DNA of 14,061 nt, taken from contig NWUY0300011167.1 of assembly GCA_004151065.3 (NCBI GenBank), positions 81,132-95,192 on the forward strand, in the 5' to 3' direction. Source of the stretch: Larix sibirica (Eukaryota; Streptophyta; Pinopsida; Pinales; Pinaceae). The notes under the pieces were generated by a model, which was not told where the DNA came from, searched no databases, and worked only from the letters and a program-made list of their open reading frames with translations. How positions within the stretch are numbered: position 1 is the first letter of the stretch; every line of letters starts with the position of its first letter. Positions 1 to 11,400 of this stretch are shown here, in pieces. The translations under genes and the position numbers were made by a program.

Positions 1-2421
1 TTGAACACTTAAATTACTCTAACAAAACCATCATAAACCTAAATGAAATCATTTCCAAGGGCTAATTCAAAGCTAAATCATGTTCTTAGGAGGTAAATCA
101 AAATAAGGAATGCTTGAGGCTTTTCTTTCTTTAAACTAAAATATCCAAATTGCATATTCGAATAAGGTTACATATTGTGAAAAAGGAAAGGAAAATAAAG
201 AACACATAGAAACTAGAGTGGAGGCTAGATTCTAATGCACGAGAGAGTAGTAGTAATAATAATAAAACATGAAAATCAAATTCATAGAGGAGGTCAAATG
301 AAGTTTTACCTCATGTTGCATAGTCGGTTTCAAAAGCAAATACATGAAGTTAGGAATAATAGGTTTAAAAGAGAAGAAGAAACTAAGCCGTTATTAATAG
401 GTTCAAATGGAACATAGAAATGTGGATTGGTACTTTTACCAAGCATGAAGCATGAAAAAAAAATAGACAATGAATAAAATCAATAGGTTGTTAAACGTAA
501 CTCCATTCCACCACAATTGGAATGTTTTGTATACCTCTTCTCCATATATTTCCAAGTTTAAAACCCATGATCTCTATACAAAAACTAATTCAAATGGGTT
601 GGGAAAGAGATCAAGGTATACTGGCTCTCACCCACAAAAGATAAACGCTTGGATTAATCCAACCATATCCAATACTAAAGATATAATTCAAGTTTCCAAT
701 CCTTTAAGCAAAGAAATCAATTAGGTATAGTTTGACATTTACCAAAAGGGGAAGTCACACATTTTTTGTTCAAGCTAGAAGTTGCAAAAGAAAATGATAG
801 AAATAAAAAGTACAAATGCAAAGAAGATAGGGGAAATGGAAGTCACACATTTTCGGTTCAAGCTAGAAGTTGCAAAAAAAAACGATAGAAATAAAAAGTA
901 CAAATGCAAAACGATGGGGGAAATGGAATATAAAACTAGTTGTCATCCACATTCCATATCCAAACAAACACATGCATGTACTTTCCCTTTAATTCAATGT
1001 TAAAATCTCAATGTGAGATGGTTATATTGCATGATATAAACTGATTATTAGTTATACCAAATCACAATATGAGCAATAGGGTAGTAGGTGAAATAATGTG
1101 GATTTAAAATGTTCATATCTTACATATATTTTGAAACTTGGACTTGTTTAGACCAATTTATGACCTTATCCATACACCATCTTTGACTCATTACATAACT
1201 TAAGTGTTGTTAGAATTACTAGAAAAGCACAAGGATACGTGCAATTAGATTTGATTTTCGCCATTCACAACTTACCTCTACATTTGGTTATGAACTCACA
1301 ATGTGTGAGTTGGCCACATGTATGAGGACAATATAACAAAAAAACTATATAAACCATGCCAAACATATCAACTAACCTATTCACAAACATTTTATCATCT
1401 TCCATATTAACTCAATAACATCCATGTAATACTTCAATAGTAAATATAAATACATCAATGGTAACATAATAACCCTCATCGCAATTGGTTAGGAAAAGAA
1501 ATGAGCATAAATGAACCATCAATCTACAACTTATGTAAACTTGTTCAACATAATACACAATCGGAGGATTCACATAGTATCTAGTAAATGATTGGATTAA
1601 ATGATAATAAACTGGGTTAATGTGAAGATTTAATAAGATAAGTGAAACTAATAATGATATCTACCTTATGGTACTTCAAAGTTGTTTCTGAGTTAACCAT
1701 TTTTAAGGTCTGGATGCCATTATGAATAATAAGTGGAAGTGCATGACAAGTTGAAGGGTTAACCAACTACATCATTAGTCTAACAAATGGGCATAATTAT
1801 CAACTAGGGTAGAACTCCTTATACAAGTGAGCTTTATACTATTTTCAATATTATTATCAATTGGTTTACTCAGAAATCCTATTCTATTTACATAATGTAG
1901 ATTTTCAATCAACTATGCAGCATATTTAAATAGGAAGAAGATATTTCTTTTTTTTTATTTTGCACATACATTCACAAAAAACCAACAAGCAAAATAGATA
2001 TTATAGCAAAGACATACTAAAATTAATGTAATGTTTTTTTAGCGAGATAAAAAAATGAATGATAATAACCTTATAGCCTTCACATTCTTTGAAAACCAAG
2101 ACAATAATTTGAATTCTACTCATCATAATCCAATACAACACTTCCTCTCAATATTATTGTAAATTAAAGTATTAGTTTTGGAAAAAATATGACTTTTACT
2201 TAAAATTCACTAAACTAATATATCAAAATTAATTTGAAGACAAAACCAAAAATATATGATCCCTCCATGAGCCTAAAATTATTTTAGTATATCGGTTGAT
2301 GCATTTCAAGAATAAAAAATTCTACCAATTTCCATCAAAATAACTACATATCCGAGCTTCATTATTTCCATTAGTTTGAATATGATTGAAAAAAAAGTCT
2401 TCAAAATGTTGGTAGGAGCAA
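1..2421. other. AT-rich region 3' of the CPL gene, no recognisable gene
   Basis: About 2.4 kb of AT-rich sequence. Short open frames here (for example 470-724 on the plus strand) have no recognisable motif or codon pattern. The bases just below 2421 should hold the 3' UTR; a weak AATAAT-type signal lies near 2369-2364 on the minus strand, but no cleavage site can be assigned. The only structure seen is the tandem duplication at 751-925 and small ATG-centred hairpins near 1006-1020 and 1294-1309. Confidence 0.6.
751..925. repeat. Tandem duplication, about 88-bp unit, two copies
   Basis: The unit starting GAAGTCACACATTTT at 751 recurs at 839 with few differences and runs through AAAAAGTACAAATGCAAA in both copies. 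An open frame at 782-1003 arises largely from this repeat and is not considered a gene. Confidence 0.9.
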
Positions 2422-2464
2422 TCATGTTCGCTTAATCCTTTTCTTCGGTTGACTTGATGATACC
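2422..2464 (-). CDS. CPL: Exon 16: terminal exon with nuclear localisation signal
   Basis: A 43-nt coding end. After acceptor TTTTTCAG at 2465 the frame gives [14 protein letters not shown] followed by TGA (2424-2422). PKKRIKR is a classical basic monopartite NLS, in agreement with the nuclear role of CPL1, whose C-terminus is also basic (NKRLKP). The intron before it (2790-2465) is 326 nt and AT-rich with a strong AAG|GTGAGT donor. Confidence 0.8.
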
Positions 2465-5400
2465 CTGAAAAATATTTTTGGAGTTAGTATAGTTGACAGT
2501 GCAATTATGCTAAGAAATCAAGTCTATAAAGACATTTTGAATTTATAACATTTAATTAAAATTTACATTAACATTAATTATTAATAATTTAAATAGAATT
2601 AATTAACATAATATAATTTTCAAAAAAAAATTGAAACCCGTGGACTATTCAATTACAATTGTTTATAAGAAATCAAACAAACAATAATCAAACTCAAAAC
2701 AAGTGGATAAATTTTTATATTAAAAGTTTCGGTAAAAAATACATTAAAAAGCAACCACCACTTACTTTAGCTATAGTAAAAGTTACTCACCTTGAAGAAT
2801 TCAATTGCTTTTGAGCCCGTTGCTTAATCTTTGCTTTGATAATGTTAAGAGCCTTCTCCGCAACCTGGAATAAATGTACGATATTATTGTCTATATATAT
2901 GTGTCCAAAAATAGACAATTTTTGGGTACATTGGTTTGATATTGTCAAAAGATTTTTCTATAGCTCAAAATAAAAGTAGATCGTTATTATTATAAAATGA
3001 AATATAGTTTTGAAATATATAATCTAATTAAAAAATATTAAAAATTTATGCTTTTTTTAAATGATAAATAATGCTAAAAAAAATTATATCATTTAAAATT
3101 AAGAACTTTATAATACAACCATATTTTAATAGTGGGAAAACTAATTATACAATAGAATTGACATGTCTTAATGTATATTAAGTTTAAGTCAATGAATCTT
3201 AAAAACCTAAGTATCAATTTGAAATTACAATGTAGTGTTGAACATATATAATAAAATAGATTATATATTAAAATCTACATATCACCAAATTAGATTAGTA
3301 AAAGTCAAATACAAGAAAAATACATAGCAATATTGGGTTCTAAAGCCTCTTTTCAAAAAGAAATAAGAAAAAATGAACAATGGTATCTTCAGAAAACAAA
3401 TATATTTTGGGAAAAACTACTTATTTGTTTTAGAAATAAAAGGAGGAAATGCTGAAATAGAATATATTCATGATTGATTTACTTAATGAGAAAATCTAGA
3501 TGTACCCTAAGAAGTCAACTAGATTTTAAAATGGAGAAATAATATATGTTATTTTGACATGTATGGAAATAAATAACGCATGTGGATTAGGTGGATTAGT
3601 TGAGTGTTGTAGAGTGATCAAGTTCTCATGCTAGTTTCCTTTGTGAATATTGTTATCCTAATTCATTTACCCACCACCTTAGATTTCCAAAACTACAAAC
3701 CCTAAATAGTCCAAAAAAAAAAGTATGAAAATAAGGAATTAAAAAGTATAAATTACTACCTGTACTTGAGCATCCTCCAATGTTGTGGAGATGGTATTCC
3801 CTAGAATATTCCCTGCTACTTCAATCTAGCAAAAAACATATCCTTCAAATAAGGCTTAACTTCCATATCATACATAAAAAGTATAATTCCTACACTATGC
3901 ATTCCATAACTTTCAAAATAAAAAACATAGACTAACAATTTTATTCATTAATAAAAAATGATAATTACAAACTATTTGAGAGGAGAGACAATACTTCTAC
4001 ATGCCATTCCCGGTCATCACCATTAGGGAGGATTCTAAAAAAAAAGGAAAGCCCCTCCTTTGCGCACTGAAGACAAATAATTACATGTTAGACTTTTTAG
4101 GTGCTTCAATTGTTAGAAGATTTTCAAAAGAATCACAAAACACTCCATGCATTTGTACTCAAGAAGCAATGTGCTAGTGATAAGCATGGATTCCTTTTAT
4201 AAGCATATTAGCACTAAACATATGTTACTCTTATGAATCCTCATACTAGTTCCTTTAGTGCAACAACAGGATTGTATAATCCTTTCTTGTTTTCATTCAA
4301 GATCTGCTCGACATTTGTTTTATGTTCCGATGCACTAGCAACTTGTTTGTTATATCTACAAGGTCTTCCAACAAGCTTTATAGAGCTTTCTGTTTCTCCC
4401 AAAAATAGGTCTTCTCCTCTTCCACAAACAACTTTAGTATTCCTACTAACAAAAACATAATCAATATATTCATTATACTCATGTATTTGAAGAAGGTATG
4501 TTAGTTTTCTCCATATATAAACAATTCCACCCAAAATTTGCAAATTTCAAATTTCTTAATTGTTTACACCTTACCTATTATTGCTATGGGCTCCTAAAGA
4601 TGGTATGAAACCAGATTTTGATGTATGATTCCCTACATAAAAAAATATTGTTTGTGGAAGTTAATTTCTTAATCACTACACATATATACCAAAAGAGGGA
4701 GAGAAACAAAATAAAGAAAATGCATCTAAGCCATTTAGACATTGAAGAAGAAGCACAATTAATTCATCCCTATTATAATAAAATTTCTTAAATGATATTT
4801 AAAGAAAAAAAGAAAACAACATATAGATTTTCTATAGGATGAAATTCAGTAACTACTGTAAATAACTATTCTTTAAAATTTTGATAAGAAATACAATAAT
4901 ATATCATATTTGGCAATTCAATAAAAATCAAAGTGCTTCTTAGAGAGGTGAATCATTAAATAAGTCAATATAATATTATAGTTTACTCAACAATTACATT
5001 CATAAGAAACATAAAAGCTCAACTAGATTTCCAACTAAAACTAAATATCTAAATCATACTTACTCCCATAAAATTAAATTGATTACAAAGAATAAGAATA
5101 CCTGAAAATGAAGAGTATTCACCTAACATAAACTCAAGCCTGCGCTTGTTATTGTCAGGGAAATCCTACAAAAGAAAGCAGTTAAAGTTTTAAAAAAACT
5201 TGTCAAATTAAACACACTAGAAAATTATTCATAAAAAATAAAAATGCAATACCAAAATAATAATATTCATAATATGAATGGACAAAACTTTTTTTTCATG
5301 AAGTATATAAATGTTATAACCTATTCTCATACCTACCTCTTTAGGTAGCATCCTTCTGGAATAGGAATTATGCCTATCCATGCCATGACGATATTCTGGG

Positions 5401-8400
5401 TGAGGATAAAATGAATTGTTCTTAGAATGTATTGTATCCAGAGTATGAGGTTCGGACCTAGGTTGGGGACACAGTTTTTCTTCTCCTTCTACCATTCCAA
5501 AAGGACACTGATTAAGTTGTTTTTGCTGTGGCATAAACCTCAAAGATGATAGAGGATCTGCAGAGTTGGAGCTGTGCATCCCATTGTCTTGGCCATGCTG
5601 TAAATTCAAACGACGTTTCCTCATATCTACATCAAAGTCTGGGATTTTTCCTTCACTATGTGGTGAACCTGGTGAACCATAGACATTTGCTTCTGAAGCA
5701 CAGATGGTTAAAGGATCAGAAGGCTCTCTAGGTAAATATGTATGATAGTGGTCAAGAACATTGTCATGTGGTTGGGCCTGAATATCAGATGGAGGACTCG
5801 CAATTATTTGTTCTTGATGAAGAGGGAGCATAAATGACTTTGGATCTGGATTGTCCCTCACAACATTGACAATGCTCGACATGTTTTCATCCTACATAGC
5901 AGTAATCAAAATTGTAAACAATAGTTTTATTTGCATAATAAAATTTAATATACTTAAAATAGTAAACCAGAGCCAAGAAAACAGTAGGCAATCTACCACA
6001 ACCAACAATCTGTTATGAATGCTTGACAAAAAAAACTTATAAATATTGGTACTAAATTTAGACAACCTAACCTAACTTTGACCAATAAAAGAATAAACAA
6101 ATTTACTTGTTTTAACTTCCTATCAGCCTTAGCGTAAATCATGCCATCAGCCAAGCCATTATTGTCGTTTTCTGTAGCTTCTTTAAGATGTACCCCCTTA
6201 CAGAAGACAAAGAACAATAACATGCGTGAATTAGTTTGAATGTTGAAGGACTCATCTTACAGACAAAAGGAACATAATCTTAACAGAAGAATATGATAAA
6301 GAATATCTCAAAGAGAAGCTAGTGAGTTCTGACCTGTACCCCCAAGTATTTGCTTGCATCGGCCAAGTATTCGCTTGCATCGGGTGCTGAAGGAAGATTT
6401 GCCATATCAGTTTCGTATACGATTTTGGCCATTCTTGGAGAAAAGCTCTCATTAAAGTATCTGTAATAACATAAGTATCCAACGTAACTAATTTAAAACT
6501 GTGTAATTCCTAACCACATTAAAGAAATTTCTTTGCTTTAAACAAAGTTCTTTCTTACTAGTGAACTTTGAACTTTCTCCATCCAAACTTGAAAGGAATT
6601 AATTTTCAATGCATAATCAATACTTGAACTTTCTCCATCCAAACTTGAAAGGATGCCAAAACATATTACTCACTTAAAAAACCTAAATCTGACGTTACAA
6701 GCTATATCTCTTGCAGTACACAATGCTGGTTGACGTTTCTGCGGAGCACAGAACTAACAAATTAGTCATAAGTAGAGGTATAAAGTTGGACTCCAAGATA
6801 TAATAATCTGTGGTATTACTAAGGGATCAAAACAGTAGAATTAAAGAGCACCTCTAATTCCAAATGAGCGGTGTATGGTGAAAAAGCTGGAACAACATGG
6901 ACACGAGATTGATCTCTGTCGTCCCAAACCTCCAATCGGTCATCAATCACCATTGCAAGCTTGGGATGGCAATTCCCACTATGAAAGACCTTAAGCAAAG
7001 ACTTTCTGCAACCTATTTATATTTCAGATGATCAAATTTAAAAAGAAGTAAACATCATGATAGATTTAATTTCAACATACTCCTCTCAAACTTGAAAAAA
7101 AACAGCCTAAATAAGGTGCTTGCTCTTTCTCAGCAGTATTACCTGGCTTAACACAGACAAGACGATCGACGAGTTCGCTATGACTGAATAAGGTTTCTTC
7201 AGGATCAAGGAGCCTCCACATCTCTAAAGCATAACGTCTTTCGGACGTAGTGCAAATATAGACCTCCAAGCGTTTGCGTCCTTTAGCAATAAGGTAATTT
7301 CTGAAATCTTCCCAACCAGGGCGCACCCTAACAAGCATACTAGAATATTCCGGATACTGATTCAAAGTAAACGGTTAATGCTGGTGTTGAACGAACCGTG
7401 GCAAATAGTATTATAATCTTCAGACATAAAATCTAACTCATCCAGTGATAGAAGAATAACACTCTAACATCAAATAGGAGAATAACAGTCAAAATTACAA
7501 AACAATAGCAATTAGTGAGTTATAATTTTAACACACACATTCTAACTAATCGAATAATAGAAAGCTATATTTTATATGAATAGCACTCTAACTTCAAATA
7601 AGAGTATAAATTACTAAACCAGAGAGTTTATATATATATCCCGTGTAATTGAAAAGAGATTCACAAGGAATTGTGGCTGGAAACCAAGCAGATTGAAACA
7701 AATTAAAAGCACATAGTGGCTGGAAATATTGAATGACAAGACTTCGGAGCCTTTCACAAATTCATCGCAACTTGGTCTAATTACAATGGACATAGCATTA
7801 TATGAAGAAAACAATAATTTAGAGATTTTCATTCTACCAAGCATTATGACATGAATTTCACAAATATTGAAGAAGACAACTGATTCCAATTCCATCAAGA
7901 AAACTGATTCCAATTCCATCACAAACTTCAGTCACAACACCGTTATACTTACTTTTGGATTGATGCGTGTCAAAATAATATCCCGGTCACGCAATCTTAT
8001 AACCGGTCTCATAACAGGTTCAAGGTTATCAGATGGAGGACCAGTCTCCATCTGAGCCTTAGTCAACTTTCCGTTGTCCGAAACTTGATCGCTGTCAATA
8101 TAGTCATTTAAAATTGCTCGATCTTGCTTATATTTCTCAGCTGACAATCCAGGTGCCATCTCTTGTCGAAGACGTTCAATATGGGTATCGAATGTATGCA
8201 ATGTATTAGCCACAACAAGTGTTTCATTCAAATCCAATACAATTGCTAAACAGTTACGGTTTAGCATTGGAAGGAAAGAACCGTATAGCGCATGAGAATC
8301 GACATGAAAAGCCCAAAAACATGCCTCGTTTTGCCCATCTCTTGAGGACATTGGTACCAGATGCAGCTCGTTCCCTCCAGCCAGGACAACAGCAGTCTGC

Positions 8401-11400
8401 ATACCCAAAAGAAATGCCACCAGATTAGCATTGACAACTTGAGTCTACGAAAAAGTTAAACTAACAGTTTTGATTTCAAAAAGCAACCAGTGTTGAACAT
8501 TCATCACAACGTTAAACAACATTCTTAACGTTGCTTGAGCCTCCTTTATCACAAGAGGAACTTTTGTTAAAATATACATACAAGATTTAAACCCTACATT
8601 AAGGATTTAAACTCCATTTTTGAAACAACCAATTTAGATTTAAGTCACAGCAATACACCCTATTCAATGCGTTTGTGAACTATAATTGACATAAACAGTC
8701 AATCCAATATACTTTGATGATATAATTGACATATAAAAGAGAACAGTGAATCCAATATACTTTGATGATATTAAACATGAACAACATACAGACAAATATT
8801 GTTTCCCAGTTAACTATCCTATCTTCACACGATTGGTGTGGAAGTATACTGGGATGAAATTGAAGAAGTATTAAAGAAATTTGATATATCTAAAATTCGG
8901 CGAGATGTGTGGACATTTGAGTTAGTTTTGGTTTTTTTATCTATTAGGATGATCTTTGGAAGTGGTTGAAGAAACCATAATACAGGGGTATGTTTGAGGA
9001 TCCTTAAACTGTACATTTATTACAATAATTCCTAAATGTGCTAAGTATAACTTATAATCAACTTTTAATGATTATAAACCTATTTCACTTTAAGATTTGG
9101 TCTATAAGATGATTAATAAATTAATTTCTAAGACGATTAAACAAAAGTTGTTTGATGTCATGTTAAATAGCAATTTGGAAATTTTGGATACTATTGTGTT
9201 TACACTCTATGAAGACAATGAAACCAGCAGCTCTGATGCTAAAAATGAACTTGGTTAAAGCATATGATAGAGTGAAATGGGCATTCTTGAGACTAGTCTT
9301 GTTGCATATTGGTCTTCCCTCGAACTAACCAACTAGATCATGGCATCTATTTTCTCACAAAATTTGTTGTGTTAGTAAATGGATCATCTTCTGACTTTCT
9401 AGAAGGCTCCAGAGGGCTCACACAAGGATGCCCATTATCTCAATTTGGATTGTGAGAAAAGTGGAAAAAAAATGGGAACCGGTACTACAAGTGGCTTACT
9501 TTGGGTGGAATATTGACATTAGTCAAAGCATTAGATGAAAAATAACATGTGGGGAGGGAATGTTAATAGGAAAATAACATCTAGTGAGTTGAGAAAAAAA
9601 TTCCGTTACCAAGAAATTGGGGGATTGGTGAATAAAAAACCTTAGTTGCTTTAGTCTTTCTTTAACCCTAAAAATCATATGGAGAAGTCTCTTTGGGTCT
9701 AGCATTGTAGTGTGACTGTGTAGGCCAAATATCCAAAAAAAATCTATGTTAGAGTGGATTAGATTGCAAAATAAATCTCTTTCAAAGGTTTCAAATTTCT
9801 GCAATGGGTTTGTTAAGTCTTATCTTTGGATGCCTTCTATGTTAACTTGGAGAATAGGAAATGAAAAGAATTTTCTGCAATGGGTTTTATAAGTCTTATC
9901 ATTGGATGCCTTCTATGTTAACTTGGAGAATAGCAAATGAAAAGAATTTTCTCCTTGGGATTGACCCCTTTCTTGGTGGTCATAATTGATTATCAAAAAG
10001 AGAAATTGGTTTAATGGAAGGCCACTTATATTTTGAAGAAATCAAAGACTTGACTGTGTGTTGTTAAAAGCTCCCATCAATAAAATTAAGATCTATGTCT
10101 ATTAGAGGTATGTGATTAATGTATGGAATAATTATGTCTATTATATGGAAGATTGTAATATGCTACAATTTTGACTATAGTATATTGTTGTTGACATGTA
10201 ATGATAGGGATATATGATCTCTTCTCTTTAAGGTGATGAATCTCTTTAAGGTCATGAAGTGTATTTGATTATATTTTTCCTTGATTTTACATTAATATCA
10301 AGAAATTGTTTTTTTTTAACAGAACAAAGAAGAAAACTATTAACCTATGAAGCATCACTACATTATTCATTAACTTTCAAAAAAACCATGTTTTAGAGAG
10401 ATATAAAAATTATAAAACAATGAATTGATATATTATACTCTAAATATAAATGACTATACTAAACCAGAATAACATAATATCGTTAGGCTTTGAATCAAGT
10501 CTATAATATAACTGTTCAATGCCATTAAAACCTATGATTCACAAATAAAAGAGTCATATCCATAATAAAACTAGAATGATACCTTAATCATATAAAATAG
10601 TCCTACTAGAATAATACTTTAATCATAGTTATATATTTTTTCTACATTTGATATAAAAATCCTACCTTATTACCAATATTTATTTATTACATTTGACATA
10701 AAAATCCTATAAACCAAGAAAATTATCTGGCCTTCTCTGCAACATTTAATGTTACAACAACATAGTTATTCGCTATTGGATCTCAAACTGCTTGAGATCC
10801 AACTACCAATAGGATTGAACATAGTATTCAAAATCATTGCATATTGGGTGGTAAGGGTGTTTTAGTGGGTGATCAATATTCATTTTGTTGTAGGATCTCA
10901 AGCAGTTTGAGATCCAATAACAGTTTGAAATATAAAAGTCCTGCCCACTACTTTGATCATACACCAAATAAAAAAACATCAACATATGTAGTTTAATTCT
11001 AATATATGGTAATGCAAGTNCTGCAGCATGAAATAGCCTACAACAAAATGAATATTAATCACCCACTAAAACACACTTACCACCCAATATGCAATGATTT
11101 TGAATACTATGTTTGAAATATAAAAATCCTGCCCACTATTTTAATCATACACCAAATAAAAAAACATCAACATATGTAGTTTAATTCTAATATATGGTAA
11201 TGCAAGTGAGATGTTACCTTTGATTCTTGTAAGCAGGAACTATAGAGATAAAAGAATTTTTTCCATAACCGCTCCGGTCGCTCCTTCGGCTTCATTTTGA
11301 AACACACCTTACCTGATGTAAGGGAATGAAGCACAACCGACCTTTCTCCCTCTTTTGAAAAATAAGAAATCCGAATCTCATTTTGAAGTGTATTGATGAG

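Larger units (their letters stand above)
8397..11217 (-). other. CPL: Intron 2 (2821 nt), filled with repeats
   Basis: Runs from AAG|GTAACAT (11217) to TATGCAG (8397) in phase 0. From its 3' end it holds a roughly 40-48-bp tandem repeat (8681-8768), a LINE relic on the opposite strand (about 8930-10010), AT-rich sequence (10010-10770), and a cluster of direct and inverted duplications (10774-11207) reaching to within about 10 bp of the 5' splice site. Confidence 0.85.

Noticed and set aside
751-925. CRISPR-like array
   Set aside because: Only two adjacent copies with no spacers, in a eukaryotic sequence; it is a plain tandem duplication.
235-1003. Three open frames on the plus strand (235-417, 470-724, 782-1003)
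   Set aside because: No recognisable motif or splice context. The last is generated by the 88-bp tandem repeat, and the composition is simply AT-rich.
1006-1309. Small ATG-centred palindromes (ATCTCA..TGAGAT and CTCACA..TGTGAG) as a regulatory pair
   Set aside because: Short, unlike each other beyond the TCA/TGA core, and with no gene nearby to regulate; chance is the simplest explanation.
4233-4460. Plus-strand frame of 75 codons
   Set aside because: It is antisense to CPL exon 12, whose minus-strand frame carries the dsRBD helix.
4575-5102. A hidden exon for a first dsRBD in introns 10 or 11
   Set aside because: I looked for the usual dsRBD words in the minus-strand frames and found none, and flanking exons already join in phase.
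5546-5731. Plus-strand frame of 61 codons
   Set aside because: Antisense shadow of CPL exon 9, which has the conserved LQHGQD motif on the minus strand.
8219-8428. Plus-strand frame of 69 codons
   Set aside because: Antisense to exon 3, covering the phosphatase motif I.
9523-9804. Minus-strand frame of 93 codons
   Set aside because: Lies opposite the LINE relic; the plus strand shows the LINE motifs and the minus strand shows none.
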